From an uncultured Bacteroidales bacterium (GTDB taxonomy: Bacteria; Bacteroidota; Bacteroidia; Bacteroidales; Muribaculaceae), in contig CACZNH010000013.1 of assembly GCA_902782465.1 (NCBI GenBank), forward strand, positions 1 to 64,000: a stretch of DNA of 64,000 nt, given 5' to 3'. Positions 56,831-64,000 of the stretch are shown piece by piece (the first letter of the stretch is position 1; every line of letters begins with the position of its first letter). Under the pieces are notes generated by a model, which had not been told where the DNA came from, made no database searches, and saw only the letters and a list, made by a program, of their open reading frames with translations. Made by a program: the position numbers and the translations under genes.

Positions 56831-57868
56831 ATGAATCCGATAGCCATCAGACTGCTTAACCAGCAACTCGCCGCGCCGCTGTTCAGTGACCCGGCCGAGG
56901 TGGTCGGCCACATGGGCGCCATGCAGGCACAGGAGTACCGCATGATGCGCTGGGCGGTGGCGATGCGCACGCGTCGTCCGTCGGCGCGGGCATTCAAGCG
57001 GGCATACGACAGCGGACGCATCCTGCGCCTGCACCTGATGCGCGGCACCTGGCAGCTGGTGACGGCCGAAGACTACTGGCCCCTGATAGAACTCTGCTCC
57101 CCAAAAGCCATCGCCGTGACCAAGGGTTGGATGAGCAGCAACCGCATCAGCATCCCTGACGAGGAATATGCACGCGTCAGCGACATCCTCGCCCAGATTG
57201 CCGCCGACCGCGGAAGCGTGACCAAGGAGGACTTCGTTCAAGCGCTGGCCGAAAAAGACATCGTGATGGACGACCACCGCCTGTCCTACCACATCCGCAT
57301 GGCCGAGATGTCGGGCACCCTGTGCAGCGGCGACCTGCTGCCCATGAAGGCCACCTACGCCCTCACCGCCAGCAAGGTGGGGCCTCAGGTCAAGATGGAC
57401 CGCGACGAGGCCCTGATGCGCTTTACCCGCAAGTATTTCCAGAGCCGCCAGCCCGCCACGCTGCAGGACTTCGTGTGGTGGTCGGGACTGAACATTAGCG
57501 ACTGCCGCCGGGGCATCGCCCTGCTGGGCGACACCCTGCATGTAGAAAAATGGAAAGGCCGGGACTTCTACCTGACCGACGATTGCCGCACGCGAGGCTT
57601 CAGGAAGGGCCGATTCCTGCTCATTCCCCCATATGACGAATACCTCATCGGCTACAAGAGCCGCGACATCGTCCTCTCGCCAGAGCACACCCACCGCGCC
57701 CACAATGGCAGCGGCATCTTCCAGCCCATCATCGCCCGTGACGGCATCATCTGCGGCAACTGGACGCCCTTCAAGGACGACTGCCGCGCCACATTCTTCG
57801 AGGACGGCCACAGCTCCGAGGACATCACTGAAGCCTGGCAAGCCTACAGCCGCTACCTCACCACCTAG
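56831..57868 (+). CDS. Winged-helix DNA-binding domain protein (HTH_42)
   Basis: 345 residues of the HTH_42 (YcaQ/AlkX-like) family. Typical points are RLLNQQL at the start, MGAMQAQEYRMMRWAVAMR (about 27-45), LMRGTWQLVTAEDYWP and LLIPPYDEYLIGYKSR near the end. Some family members are DNA glycosylases that unhook crosslinks; others are uncharacterised, and this one could be either. Start is the ATG of MNPIAIRLL rather than the TTG three codons upstream. Confidence 0.9.
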   Translation: MNPIAIRLLNQQLAAPLFSDPAEVVGHMGAMQAQEYRMMRWAVAMRTRRPSARAFKRAYDSGRILRLHLMRGTWQLVTAEDYWPLIELCSPKAIAVTKGWMSSNRISIPDEEYARVSDILAQIAADRGSVTKEDFVQALAEKDIVMDDHRLSYHIRMAEMSGTLCSGDLLPMKATYALTASKVGPQVKMDRDEALMRFTRKYFQSRQPATLQDFVWWSGLNISDCRRGIALLGDTLHVEKWKGRDFYLTDDCRTRGFRKGRFLLIPPYDEYLIGYKSRDIVLSPEHTHRAHNGSGIFQPIIARDGIICGNWTPFKDDCRATFFEDGHSSEDITEAWQAYSRYLTT

Positions 57869-57904
57869 TCACGAGTAAAATGGCATTAAATCCTAAAGCC
57901 TAAT

Positions 57905-58009
57905 CTAGAATTCGCTGAAGAATGCCGGCCTGATAAGCAGGCCGAGGCGCAGGCGGCAGTGGTACTTGTTGTAGTCAAGCATGTTCTCGCCATCACCGTG
58001 CCCGCCAGC
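57905..58009 (-). pseudogene. pldA: Remnant of outer membrane phospholipase A (C-terminus)
   Basis: The minus strand ends AGGHGDGENMLDYNKYHC, then RLRLGLLIRPAFFSEF and TAG. This matches the C-terminal strands of OMPLA (pattern GYGESLIDYNxxQxRxGxG). The frame breaks just upstream and the catalytic region is absent. A non-functional 3' fragment. Confidence 0.65.
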
Positions 58010-58089
58010 CTGCCGTCATAGACAATCAGTTTCTGCAGACCGATGCCGGCACCCATCATGATGCTTTTTAAATAATCATTCTAATAGGG

Positions 58090-59136
58090 TTATAATACCG
58101 TGAAATTCACAACATCTATCTCGTTGTACTTGGCAATGATCTCGCCGTTGAGCCAGATCAGGATATCGACATCGGCATTGTCATCGGGCTTATCGATAAT
58201 CTCCATCGACATGGCATACAGGTCATCGCCATAACTGATAATTTCGGTTATCCATGACCAACTCAAGCCTTCACGACCCGACACCAGATGCGTGGGCACA
58301 CCGTCAACCCATAACGTTGCCACATCACTTAGGTTTTCATTAAGTTCCGAACCGGCGGCATAGATATGCTCCCGCGTGCGGGTTACTGACGAGACGCTGG
58401 CCATCGACAAACCCAGTTCTTCTTCGATGTTGACGTCATAGGTGCGCGGCAGGATCTGCAGCTGATTGTCCACCCAGATGCAGGGTTCCAGGCCTACATA
58501 TCCACCCACGACAGTGTGGGTGGCGTCATAGGCATAGGCAGTAAAGGCCGCTGCATCGACATCTGCCCGCGGCTTGGGCAGGATGTCCTTGACATATTTG
58601 CCCTTGTGCTCACGATACAGCACGGCATCGTGATGCTCGCCCTCACCGTCATAGAAATCCCATCCCACGACATAGCACCTGCCTTCGCTCACCGTCAGGC
58701 ATTTGGTGGTGGTGTTGAAGCGCTCGTTGTCCTCGAGCGGGAAGATACCGCTGTTTCTCAACACATGGGGATAATCATACAGGAAAATGTAGTAATCATA
58801 TTTGCCTATGCCCTCGATTTCATGGTCCACGTCGTCGATGAAATCGACATGCAGCGTGTTCCACTTGCCGTTTTTCCAGTAGCCCACCTTGTGCTTGGTG
58901 TGCGTGCCCGAAACGAAGTAGTCATCACCGTCACTGATGATCTCGGCTGCTTCCTCGCAGTTGGGCAGCTCCATGATACGTTTACCCGTCTGGTCATAGA
59001 TATGTCCCTCGGCGGTGAGCAGCAACACGGTGCGCTCTTCCACCGGCTTGATGGAATCCTTCGGCTCGTCTTTATGGCATGACAACAGCAACGCCAACAT
59101 ACAACCCGTTAACAGATAATAATAGAATTGTCGCAT
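58090..59136 (-). CDS. Lipoprotein with beta-propeller-like repeats
   Basis: 348 residues from MRQFYYYLLTGCMLALLLSC; the lipobox Cys is residue 20, followed by HKDEPKD, an acidic/lysine signal typical of surface lipoproteins. The mature part has repeated blocks of the form YDYYIFL, CYVVGWDFYD, HTVVGGY and HIYAAGSE that suggest a propeller. Family not recognised. The longer start at 59157 overlaps the -7 box and is rejected. Confidence 0.82.
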   Translation of the reverse strand: MRQFYYYLLTGCMLALLLSCHKDEPKDSIKPVEERTVLLLTAEGHIYDQTGKRIMELPNCEEAAEIISDGDDYFVSGTHTKHKVGYWKNGKWNTLHVDFIDDVDHEIEGIGKYDYYIFLYDYPHVLRNSGIFPLEDNERFNTTTKCLTVSEGRCYVVGWDFYDGEGEHHDAVLYREHKGKYVKDILPKPRADVDAAAFTAYAYDATHTVVGGYVGLEPCIWVDNQLQILPRTYDVNIEEELGLSMASVSSVTRTREHIYAAGSELNENLSDVATLWVDGVPTHLVSGREGLSWSWITEIISYGDDLYAMSMEIIDKPDDNADVDILIWLNGEIIAKYNEIDVVNFTVL

Positions 59137-59154
59137 ATTATCATTAGTTTTTTG

Positions 59155-59162
59155 CAAAGATA
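59155..59162 (-). promoter_or_regulatory. -7 box of the lipoprotein gene
   Basis: TATCTTTG on the minus strand, 19 bases before the ATG at 59136. A CTTG about 20 bases further upstream is a partial -33 box. Confidence 0.65.
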
Positions 59163-59243
59163 CAACAAGGCAAATACAATGGCAAGAAAAAAGCGTTTAT
59201 AATTGACATTGTTCAAGAGCAACCATTAATGAACAAAGGCGCT

Positions 59244-59410
59244 GTGTCATAATTGCTATATGGTAATATAACCGTGCTTTCGCACGGAAAATTAAACAAA
59301 TTATTAAATTAAAATTAATATTAAATGTATAATAATAAAAATTTTATAATTAATTTGCTTAATTTCCCGCCCGCAGGGCGGTTATAATCCTTGCAATTGA
59401 ATTATGACAC
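59244..59410. mobile_element. ~167-bp TIR element with two hairpins, copy 2 (MITE-like)
   Basis: Perfect 11-bp terminal inverted repeats GTGTCATAATT and AATTATGACAC. Hairpin 1 is CCGTGC-TTTC-GCACGG (59272-59287) and hairpin 2 CCGCCC-GCA-GGGCGG (59367-59381). Hairpins start or end 28-29 bp from the ends, as in copy 1. The AT-rich centre is similar in type. Confidence 0.7.
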
Positions 59411-59552
59411 GGCCGCTTAGCAATACTGGAAGCAACGACGCCTACCGCTTCATCGACCGCATTGTGGGCGAACTGCAGAAACTGCTCAACGGTAAGGCTC
59501 GTCTCCCTGAACGCCATTTTCTTGATTTCATCACGTATAAGCGCAGCAGCCG

Positions 59553-59993
59553 ATGTCAGCGCCATTTTTTCAATTTCAGTGGAAATGCGGTGATTTTGAT
59601 GAATCAATATGGCAGGTATTAGATTATTTATTATATTTGCACTTGCCTATTCATTCTCGACGTGGGGATGATGCCCGCAACGCCCATGGTAGCGATCCGG
59701 AGCGTGTGGAATGGTTCAAGCTCGCCCTCTATGAATGCCGCCGGGGACTCTATTTCTGTGGCCTTGACGAGTTCAGTCCCGATGCTCTTGATCCGAAGAA
59801 GTGGCGCGGTAAGAACCTGCTCGGCTTTATTCTTATGGACGTGCGCCAACGGTTGAAAGAGGAGCAGGCAAAACAAGACATGCACGCCCGGTTCGTCAGG
59901 TACTATGAGACGGTAGCTGAGCTGCACCGGATGGGCTACGAGCTGTTCCGTGTGGCACACCGTCATCTTCACCCTGGAAGAGTAACACTTTAA
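59553..59993 (+). CDS. Hypothetical protein, family unknown
   Basis: 146-residue frame with an in-frame stop 4 codons before its ATG. From about residue 11 it has a natural protein composition (RVEWFKLALYECRRGLYFCG, LLGFILMDVRQRLKEEQAK), with a helical, charged second half. No promoter box precedes the ATG; a TATATTTG lies inside the frame at about 59633, so translation might begin later at a non-ATG codon. A 72-residue plus-strand frame (59404-59622) overlaps its start and may be the other half of a frameshifted gene. Confidence 0.45.
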   Translation: MSAPFFQFQWKCGDFDESIWQVLDYLLYLHLPIHSRRGDDARNAHGSDPERVEWFKLALYECRRGLYFCGLDEFSPDALDPKKWRGKNLLGFILMDVRQRLKEEQAKQDMHARFVRYYETVAELHRMGYELFRVAHRHLHPGRVTL

Positions 59994-60066
59994 CGTGAAC
60001 CGAGAGATTCAATTATGCGATATTTCCTGTTCATATTTTTTATAACTCATATCAACTGATTTGGAC

Positions 60067-61272
60067 ATGACAAGAGATCCTGACAAACTAAAGGGAGGGT
60101 TTGTACTACTGACCTTCTGCGTGTTTGGAACCGGTATTAGCCTTCTCGTTCTGCCCCTCGGGTGGAATAGGGCGAACATGGAGTGGCGGGTCACGGTCGT
60201 TGTCATCGGGCTGCTGTCGATTTTCGGGCTCTACAAAACCGTCAGAATGTTGGCCGATGAGACCACCGATGAGGTCGAATCTGACAAAAAAAAGGTGAGT
60301 CACCACATGGATTTGGACATCAGAAAAATCAAAAAACTGATAGTCGCTCAAGTACTGCTCGTCTGTATGCTTGTCGGCGATTTTGCCCTCTTGTATTTTC
60401 TGTTAGATCCAGACACCCCGGACATGCCGATATGCGAAGTGCCGATGACGTTGTGGATAAAGTATATAGCAATAATTGTCTTGGGCCTCCTGCTGGTTTG
60501 CGCAATGGGCAAAACCGACAAGGAATTCGATAAACTCATAAACATGTACAAGTTTTTTGGCCGCAATGCCATTCGGATCTCATTTGCAGGGAACGGTAAC
60601 GCCCCATTGACTGCCGGTTGCTCCAAATATGGTGGACGACCTGATGTGGCCGATGATTTTCAGTGGCCACACGACAATAGCGGACGTCCCCTATCATTGC
60701 TGCTGCAAATCGATTGTGCTGACCTCGCACCCATCGACCGCGATGGTTTATTGCCCGCAAGCGGACAACTATATTTCTTCTACGAACTCAGCCAGATGAA
60801 TCGGGGCGGCCTGAAGAACGCTGTCCGAGTCATCTATAACGACAAGCCTTCATCACAACTGCATCCACTCGATTATCCTGTGAATCTCGGCAAAGAATAC
60901 CAGTTACAGGAATGCCGCTTGAAATTCATCCGATGCATGACTATACCCAGGATTGAAGAACTTCGCCACTTGACATCATTAGACGAAGAAGATGAGAGTG
61001 AGTACTATGATGTATATATGCGATTGTATGATAAATTCTGGAAGGGTGATGGGCCTATCGGCAAAATGCTCGGTTACGCCGACCTCATTCAAGGGCCTAT
61101 CGTTAATGACCTTTCTAATGAGGTACTCCTGTTAGAACTCTACTCCAGTAAGGATGACAGGACGCCTCACGACCTGCCGCTCGGCTACAGCTTCATCTAC
61201 TTCTACATCAAGCGTGAAGACCTGCGGGCAAGACGCTTTGATAGCATACAATTTGCCCTACAAAGCGATTAA
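60067..61272 (+). CDS. Membrane-anchored DUF1963 (YwqG-like) protein
   Basis: 401 residues. The N-terminal ~155 residues contain four predicted membrane helices in two pairs (about 10-55 and 90-155). The C-terminal part (about 165-400) matches DUF1963/YwqG: SKYGGRPDVADDFQWPH, LLLQIDCADLAP and GQLYFFYELSQM. Most DUF1963 proteins are soluble, so the membrane domain is unusual. Start is the ATG, two codons after a TTG. Function unknown. Confidence 0.88.
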   Translation: MTRDPDKLKGGFVLLTFCVFGTGISLLVLPLGWNRANMEWRVTVVVIGLLSIFGLYKTVRMLADETTDEVESDKKKVSHHMDLDIRKIKKLIVAQVLLVCMLVGDFALLYFLLDPDTPDMPICEVPMTLWIKYIAIIVLGLLLVCAMGKTDKEFDKLINMYKFFGRNAIRISFAGNGNAPLTAGCSKYGGRPDVADDFQWPHDNSGRPLSLLLQIDCADLAPIDRDGLLPASGQLYFFYELSQMNRGGLKNAVRVIYNDKPSSQLHPLDYPVNLGKEYQLQECRLKFIRCMTIPRIEELRHLTSLDEEDESEYYDVYMRLYDKFWKGDGPIGKMLGYADLIQGPIVNDLSNEVLLLELYSSKDDRTPHDLPLGYSFIYFYIKREDLRARRFDSIQFALQSD

Positions 61273-61308
61273 CCGATACTATTAATCATCACATCATAAC
61301 AACTACTC

Positions 61309-62322
61309 ATGAGAATATTAATCATCGGAGGAACCGGCACCATCAGCAGTGCCATTACCCGTCAGCTGGCCCAGACCGACCACGAACTGTGGCTGCTCAA
61401 TCGCGGCAACCGCAGCAACGAGATTCCGCGGGGCGTGAAACAGGTCATCGTCGATATCAACAACGAGGCCGAAGTGCTGCGTCTGCTGGGCGACACCCAG
61501 TTTGACGCTGTGTGTGAGTTCATCGGCTTCCTGCCGTCGCAGGTCGAACGAGACCACAGGCTGTTTGCAGGACGCACTCGGCAATATGTCTATATTAGTT
61601 CGGCTTCGGCCTATAACAAGCCTGCTCGCAGCCATGTCATCACCGAAGGCACCACACTGGCCAATCCCTACTGGCAATACTCGCGTGACAAAATCGCCTG
61701 CGAGGAACTGTTGATGAAATACTACCGCGAGGAAGGCTTCCCCGTGACCATTGTACGTCCCAGCCATACCTACTGCGAACGCAGCATCCCCGTGGGCCTT
61801 CACGGCACCCAGGGCAGCTGGCAAGTCATCAAGCGCATGATGCAAGGCAAATCTGTGCTCGTGCACGGCGACGGCAGTTCGCTGTGGACAATGACCTGGA
61901 ACGAGGACTTTGCCCGCGGCTACATCGGCCTGCTGGGCAACCCGCATGCCATCGGCGAGGCGTTCCAGATCATGAGCGACGAGTCACTCACCTGGGACCA
62001 GATTTACAACACCATCGCCGATGCTCTAGGAGTGGAATTCAAGCCATATCACGTTGCCTCGACCACTCTGGCCCGACTGGCGCCCAAGGAATATGACGTC
62101 GAAGGCAATCTGTTGGGTGACAAAGCCGTCTCGGTCGTGTTTGACTGCTCGAAGCTCAAGCGCGTTGTGCCGGGATTCAAGGCGACAGTACGCTATGACG
62201 AAGGCGTGAGACGCTGCCTGGCCCATATACAGGAACATCCTGAATTGCAACGCGATGACCCAGCATTTGATGCCTGGTGCGACCACGTCATCGACACGCT
62301 GGAAATGGCCATCAACAGCTAA
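61309..62322 (+). CDS. NAD-dependent epimerase/dehydratase (extended SDR)
   Basis: 337 residues with a Rossmann start MRILIIGGTGTISSAI (GxxGxxS-type NAD(P) loop), an active-site-like YISSASAYN, and YSRDK as the YxxxK pair. The C-terminal substrate region includes RPSHTYCERSIP and NEDFARGYIGLL. Atypical/extended SDRs of this kind act on nucleotide sugars or bind RNA (CSP41-like); the substrate here is unknown. It lies 36 bp after the DUF1963 gene and may share its transcript. Confidence 0.9.
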   Translation: MRILIIGGTGTISSAITRQLAQTDHELWLLNRGNRSNEIPRGVKQVIVDINNEAEVLRLLGDTQFDAVCEFIGFLPSQVERDHRLFAGRTRQYVYISSASAYNKPARSHVITEGTTLANPYWQYSRDKIACEELLMKYYREEGFPVTIVRPSHTYCERSIPVGLHGTQGSWQVIKRMMQGKSVLVHGDGSSLWTMTWNEDFARGYIGLLGNPHAIGEAFQIMSDESLTWDQIYNTIADALGVEFKPYHVASTTLARLAPKEYDVEGNLLGDKAVSVVFDCSKLKRVVPGFKATVRYDEGVRRCLAHIQEHPELQRDDPAFDAWCDHVIDTLEMAINS

Positions 62323-62647
62323 TTAAACTAAACTATCGTCAACTTCTATGCAGATATGATGGAGATGTATGAGAGAGGGTGAGAATAGTGCCTCCGAGTC
62401 TTAATACTGACATAATTACGCCGCAACCACCAATCAAAGTGGATCCAAACCGACATAAGTGCCATCAAATGGTGATTCACGGCGCCGGTGATTCGCTCAC
62501 GGCATTGCCGCCATGACCTCAAGTGCCGACTATGTATATCTCATGGTGAAGATTCGCTTGGAGAAAAATAACTCGCCAAAAACTCACCAAAAATCAATTG
62601 AAATTTTTCCTATATACTGATTATCAAGTATTTATAACTAAATATTG
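62323..62647. other. Intergenic region next to tRNA-Arg
   Basis: No gene recognised in these 325 bp. Part is AT-rich with a direct ACTCGCCAAAA / ACTCACCAAAA repeat (about 62570-62590). It abuts the 3' end of the tRNA gene. Confidence 0.5.
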
Positions 62648-62719
62648 TGAACCCGTGGGGAGTCGAACCCCAATCGAAGGAACCGGAATCCTTTATTCTA
62701 TCCATTGAACTACGGGTCC
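62648..62719 (-). tRNA. tRNA-Arg(CCG)
   Basis: 72-nt cloverleaf on the minus strand. Acceptor GGACCCG pairs with CGGGTTC, the anticodon arm is AAGGA-TTCCGGT-TCCTT with anticodon CCG, and the T arm is GGGG-TTCGACT-CCCC. CCA is not encoded. It decodes CGG. Confidence 0.93.
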
Positions 62720-62735
62720 AAGTTGGGCATCGTGT

Positions 62736-62766
62736 GATGCCGCGCAATGGCGGCATCTTGTTTTTT
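62736..62766 (+). terminator. Rho-independent terminator before ung
   Basis: GATGCCGC (62736-62743) pairs with GCGGCATC (62750-62757), followed by TTGTTTTTT. It is oriented to stop plus-strand transcription coming from the epimerase side, across the antisense of the tRNA. Confidence 0.7.
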
Positions 62767-62800
62767 CACGAAATGCGGGGCAAAATTACTGCATTTTCTG

Positions 62801-62808
62801 TAACTTTG
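62801..62808 (+). promoter_or_regulatory. -7 promoter box of ung
   Basis: TAACTTTG lies 27 bases before the ung ATG. No good -33 box is seen. Confidence 0.55.
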
Positions 62809-62834
62809 CAACTGGTTAGACTAAAATCATCATT

Positions 62835-63500
62835 ATGGACGTACGCATCGAGGAATCGTGGAAGCATGTGCTTGCCGGTGAGTGGGAAGCGCCATATTTC
62901 AAGCAGCTGACGGACTTTGTCCGCCAGGAGTACAGGTCGCGTCAGGTGTTTCCGCCGGGCGGGCAGATTTTTGCGGCGTTTGACGCGGCACCGTTCGACC
63001 AGGTGAAGGTGGTCATCCTGGGGCAGGACCCGTATCACGGCCTGGGGCAGGCCAACGGACTGTGCTTCAGCGTGAACGAGGGAGTGGCGATGCCGCCATC
63101 GCTGCTGAACATCTTCAAGGAGGTGCATGACGACACGGGGGCTCCGATTCCGGCCAGCGGCGACTTGTCGCGGTGGGCGCGCCAGGGCGTGCTGCTGCTG
63201 AACTCGACGCTGACGGTGCAGGCCCATCAGCCGCTGTCGCATCAGGGGCACGGCTGGGAGGTGTTTACCGACCATGTGATTGCCCACCTGGCCAGCGAGC
63301 GCGAGCACCTGGTGTTCATGCTGTGGGGCTCGTACGCGAAGCGCAAGGGGGAGTTTATCGACCGTAACCGGCACTTGGTATTGACGGCGGCGCATCCGTC
63401 ACCGCTGTCGGCGAACAGGGGCGGCTTCTTTGGGTGCCATCACTTCTCGCGCGCCAACAGCTACCTGGTGGAGCATGGCATGACGCCCATCGTGTGGTGA
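62835..63500 (+). CDS. ung: Uracil-DNA glycosylase (family 1)
   Basis: 221-residue DNA repair enzyme that removes uracil from DNA. The water-activating motif GQDPYHGLGQANGLCFSV (Asp65, His68) and the C-terminal HPSPLSANRGGFFG loop (catalytic His near 187) are complete. Length normal. It starts just after a terminator and tRNA-Arg and has its own -7 box. Confidence 0.97.
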   Translation: MDVRIEESWKHVLAGEWEAPYFKQLTDFVRQEYRSRQVFPPGGQIFAAFDAAPFDQVKVVILGQDPYHGLGQANGLCFSVNEGVAMPPSLLNIFKEVHDDTGAPIPASGDLSRWARQGVLLLNSTLTVQAHQPLSHQGHGWEVFTDHVIAHLASEREHLVFMLWGSYAKRKGEFIDRNRHLVLTAAHPSPLSANRGGFFGCHHFSRANSYLVEHGMTPIVW

Positions 63501-63540
63501 CGGCCTGCCCTACCCCTGGCATACTATCCTTTTCTTTATA

Positions 63541-63590
63541 GACGCTATAGTTGCTATAGATGCTATAGATGAATTGCTATAGACGCAACA
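63541..63590. repeat. Tandem GCTATAGATG-type repeats
   Basis: GACGCTATAGTTGCTATAGATGCTATAG-like 9-10-bp units occur four to five times after ung, near a hairpin. Confidence 0.55.
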
Positions 63591-63593
63591 AAT

Positions 63594-63623
63594 GCCGCTA
63601 CGGTCCTGGTGGACCATAACGGC
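63594..63623. other. Hairpin between ung and rpmH
   Basis: GCCGCTACGGTCC and GGACCATAACGGC pair around TGGT with two internal mismatches. It lies between convergent ung and rpmH and could act as a terminator or structured RNA. Confidence 0.5.
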
Positions 63624-63672
63624 TTGATGCGTTGTAGTGCCGCTGTCTATCGCGGCAACCCTTCACAGGGGA

Positions 63673-63825
63673 TTACTTGTAAACGGTATCGCTGACAGTG
63701 AGGCTGTAGCGACCCTTAGCGCGACGACGGGCCAGCACCTTGCGGCCGTCGGCGGTGCGCATGCGATGACGGAAGCCATGCTTGTTGGCTTTCTTGCGGT
63801 TCGAGGGTTGGAATGTACGTTTCAT
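63673..63825 (-). CDS. rpmH: 50S ribosomal protein L34
   Basis: 50-residue, strongly basic ribosomal protein starting [19 protein letters not shown] and containing [19 protein letters not shown], the L34 signature. It is slightly longer than the usual 44-46 residues through a [10 protein letters not shown] tail. A well-formed promoter lies about 50 bp upstream. Confidence 0.97.
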   Translation of the reverse strand: MKRTFQPSNRKKANKHGFRHRMRTADGRKVLARRRAKGRYSLTVSDTVYK

Positions 63826-63874
63826 TTCTATCTCTGTTTTTAGTTGTTCCGAAAAATTTTCGCAAAATGCGGTG

Positions 63875-63906
63875 CAAAATTAGTCCTTTTTTTGAAAATA
63901 CACAAA
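63875..63906 (-). promoter_or_regulatory. Promoter of rpmH
   Basis: On the minus strand TAATTTTG (63882-63875) and TTTG (63906-63903) are 20 bases apart. Confidence 0.8.
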
Positions 63907-63932
63907 TCCAAACGCATTTTTAGAGAAAAGTT

Positions 63933-63963
63933 TTTGTTTTTTTTCTCAAAAACACTACTTTTG
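63933..63963 (+). promoter_or_regulatory. Promoter of a plus-strand gene beyond the right edge
   Basis: TTTG (63933-63936), 19 bases, TACTTTTG (63956-63963). It diverges from the rpmH promoter. The gene itself is outside the window. Confidence 0.75.
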
Positions 63964-64000
63964 CACCCACAAAAGACTGAGAACAAACAATATTCACATA

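Noticed and set aside
59359-59607. 82-residue minus-strand ORF overlapping the TIR element
   Set aside because: It runs into the element's hairpin and TIR and has no recognised family or promoter; the plus-strand frames look more protein-like, though not with certainty.

Overview
The window comes from a Bacteroidota (order Bacteroidales) chromosome, most like a gut or rumen Muribaculaceae/Prevotella-type organism; the genus is inference. The evidence is repeated TTTG-N19..20-TAnnTTTG promoters, almost no Shine-Dalgarno sites, fused nuoCD with no nuoEFG, lipoproteins with acidic residues right after the lipobox Cys, one type IX-like C-terminal sorting domain (a second is possible), and many secreted BspA-like, FISUMP and dockerin-type proteins.

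Region 1 (1-26 kb) is mostly minus-strand genes for exported proteins. Seven of them carry dockerin type I-like calcium loops: a candidate caspase-fold peptidase, a T9SS-like small protein coupled to a 904-residue protein, a BspA/LRR_5 protein, two tandem BspA-like DUF285 paralogs whose signal peptides are out of frame, and a large leucine-rich-repeat protein. No cohesin is visible. Among them are prs and hsp20 as housekeeping genes, and an amidase/beta-propeller cluster in which one gene is the fusion of the two genes beside it. A TlpA-like thioredoxin and a YhcG-type nuclease follow.

Region 2 (26.4-43.6 kb) is an apparent 18-gene minus-strand energy operon. Complex I genes nuoA-B-CD-H are followed by the whole F1Fo ATP synthase set atpD-C-B-E-F-H-A-G and then nuoI-J-K-L-M-N. 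No internal gap exceeds about 85 bp. The arrangement would let ion pumping by complex I and ATP synthesis be expressed together.

Region 3 (43.8-64 kb) is mixed: a truncated acyltransferase, a 15-repeat TPR protein, an MBL-fold hydrolase divergent from a TonB-dependent receptor, two stand-alone AAA ATPases with tandem repeats in their promoters, three probable surface lipoproteins, a winged-helix (HTH_42) protein, a pldA remnant, a DUF1963 membrane protein, an NAD-dependent epimerase, tRNA-Arg(CCG), ung and rpmH.

Intergenic DNA is rich in dispersed structured repeats. The most striking is a ~166-bp element present twice (23067 and 59244). It has terminal inverted repeats and two 6-bp hairpins in fixed positions whose stems differ in sequence but stay paired. 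No CRISPR array, rRNA operon or complete insertion sequence was seen.
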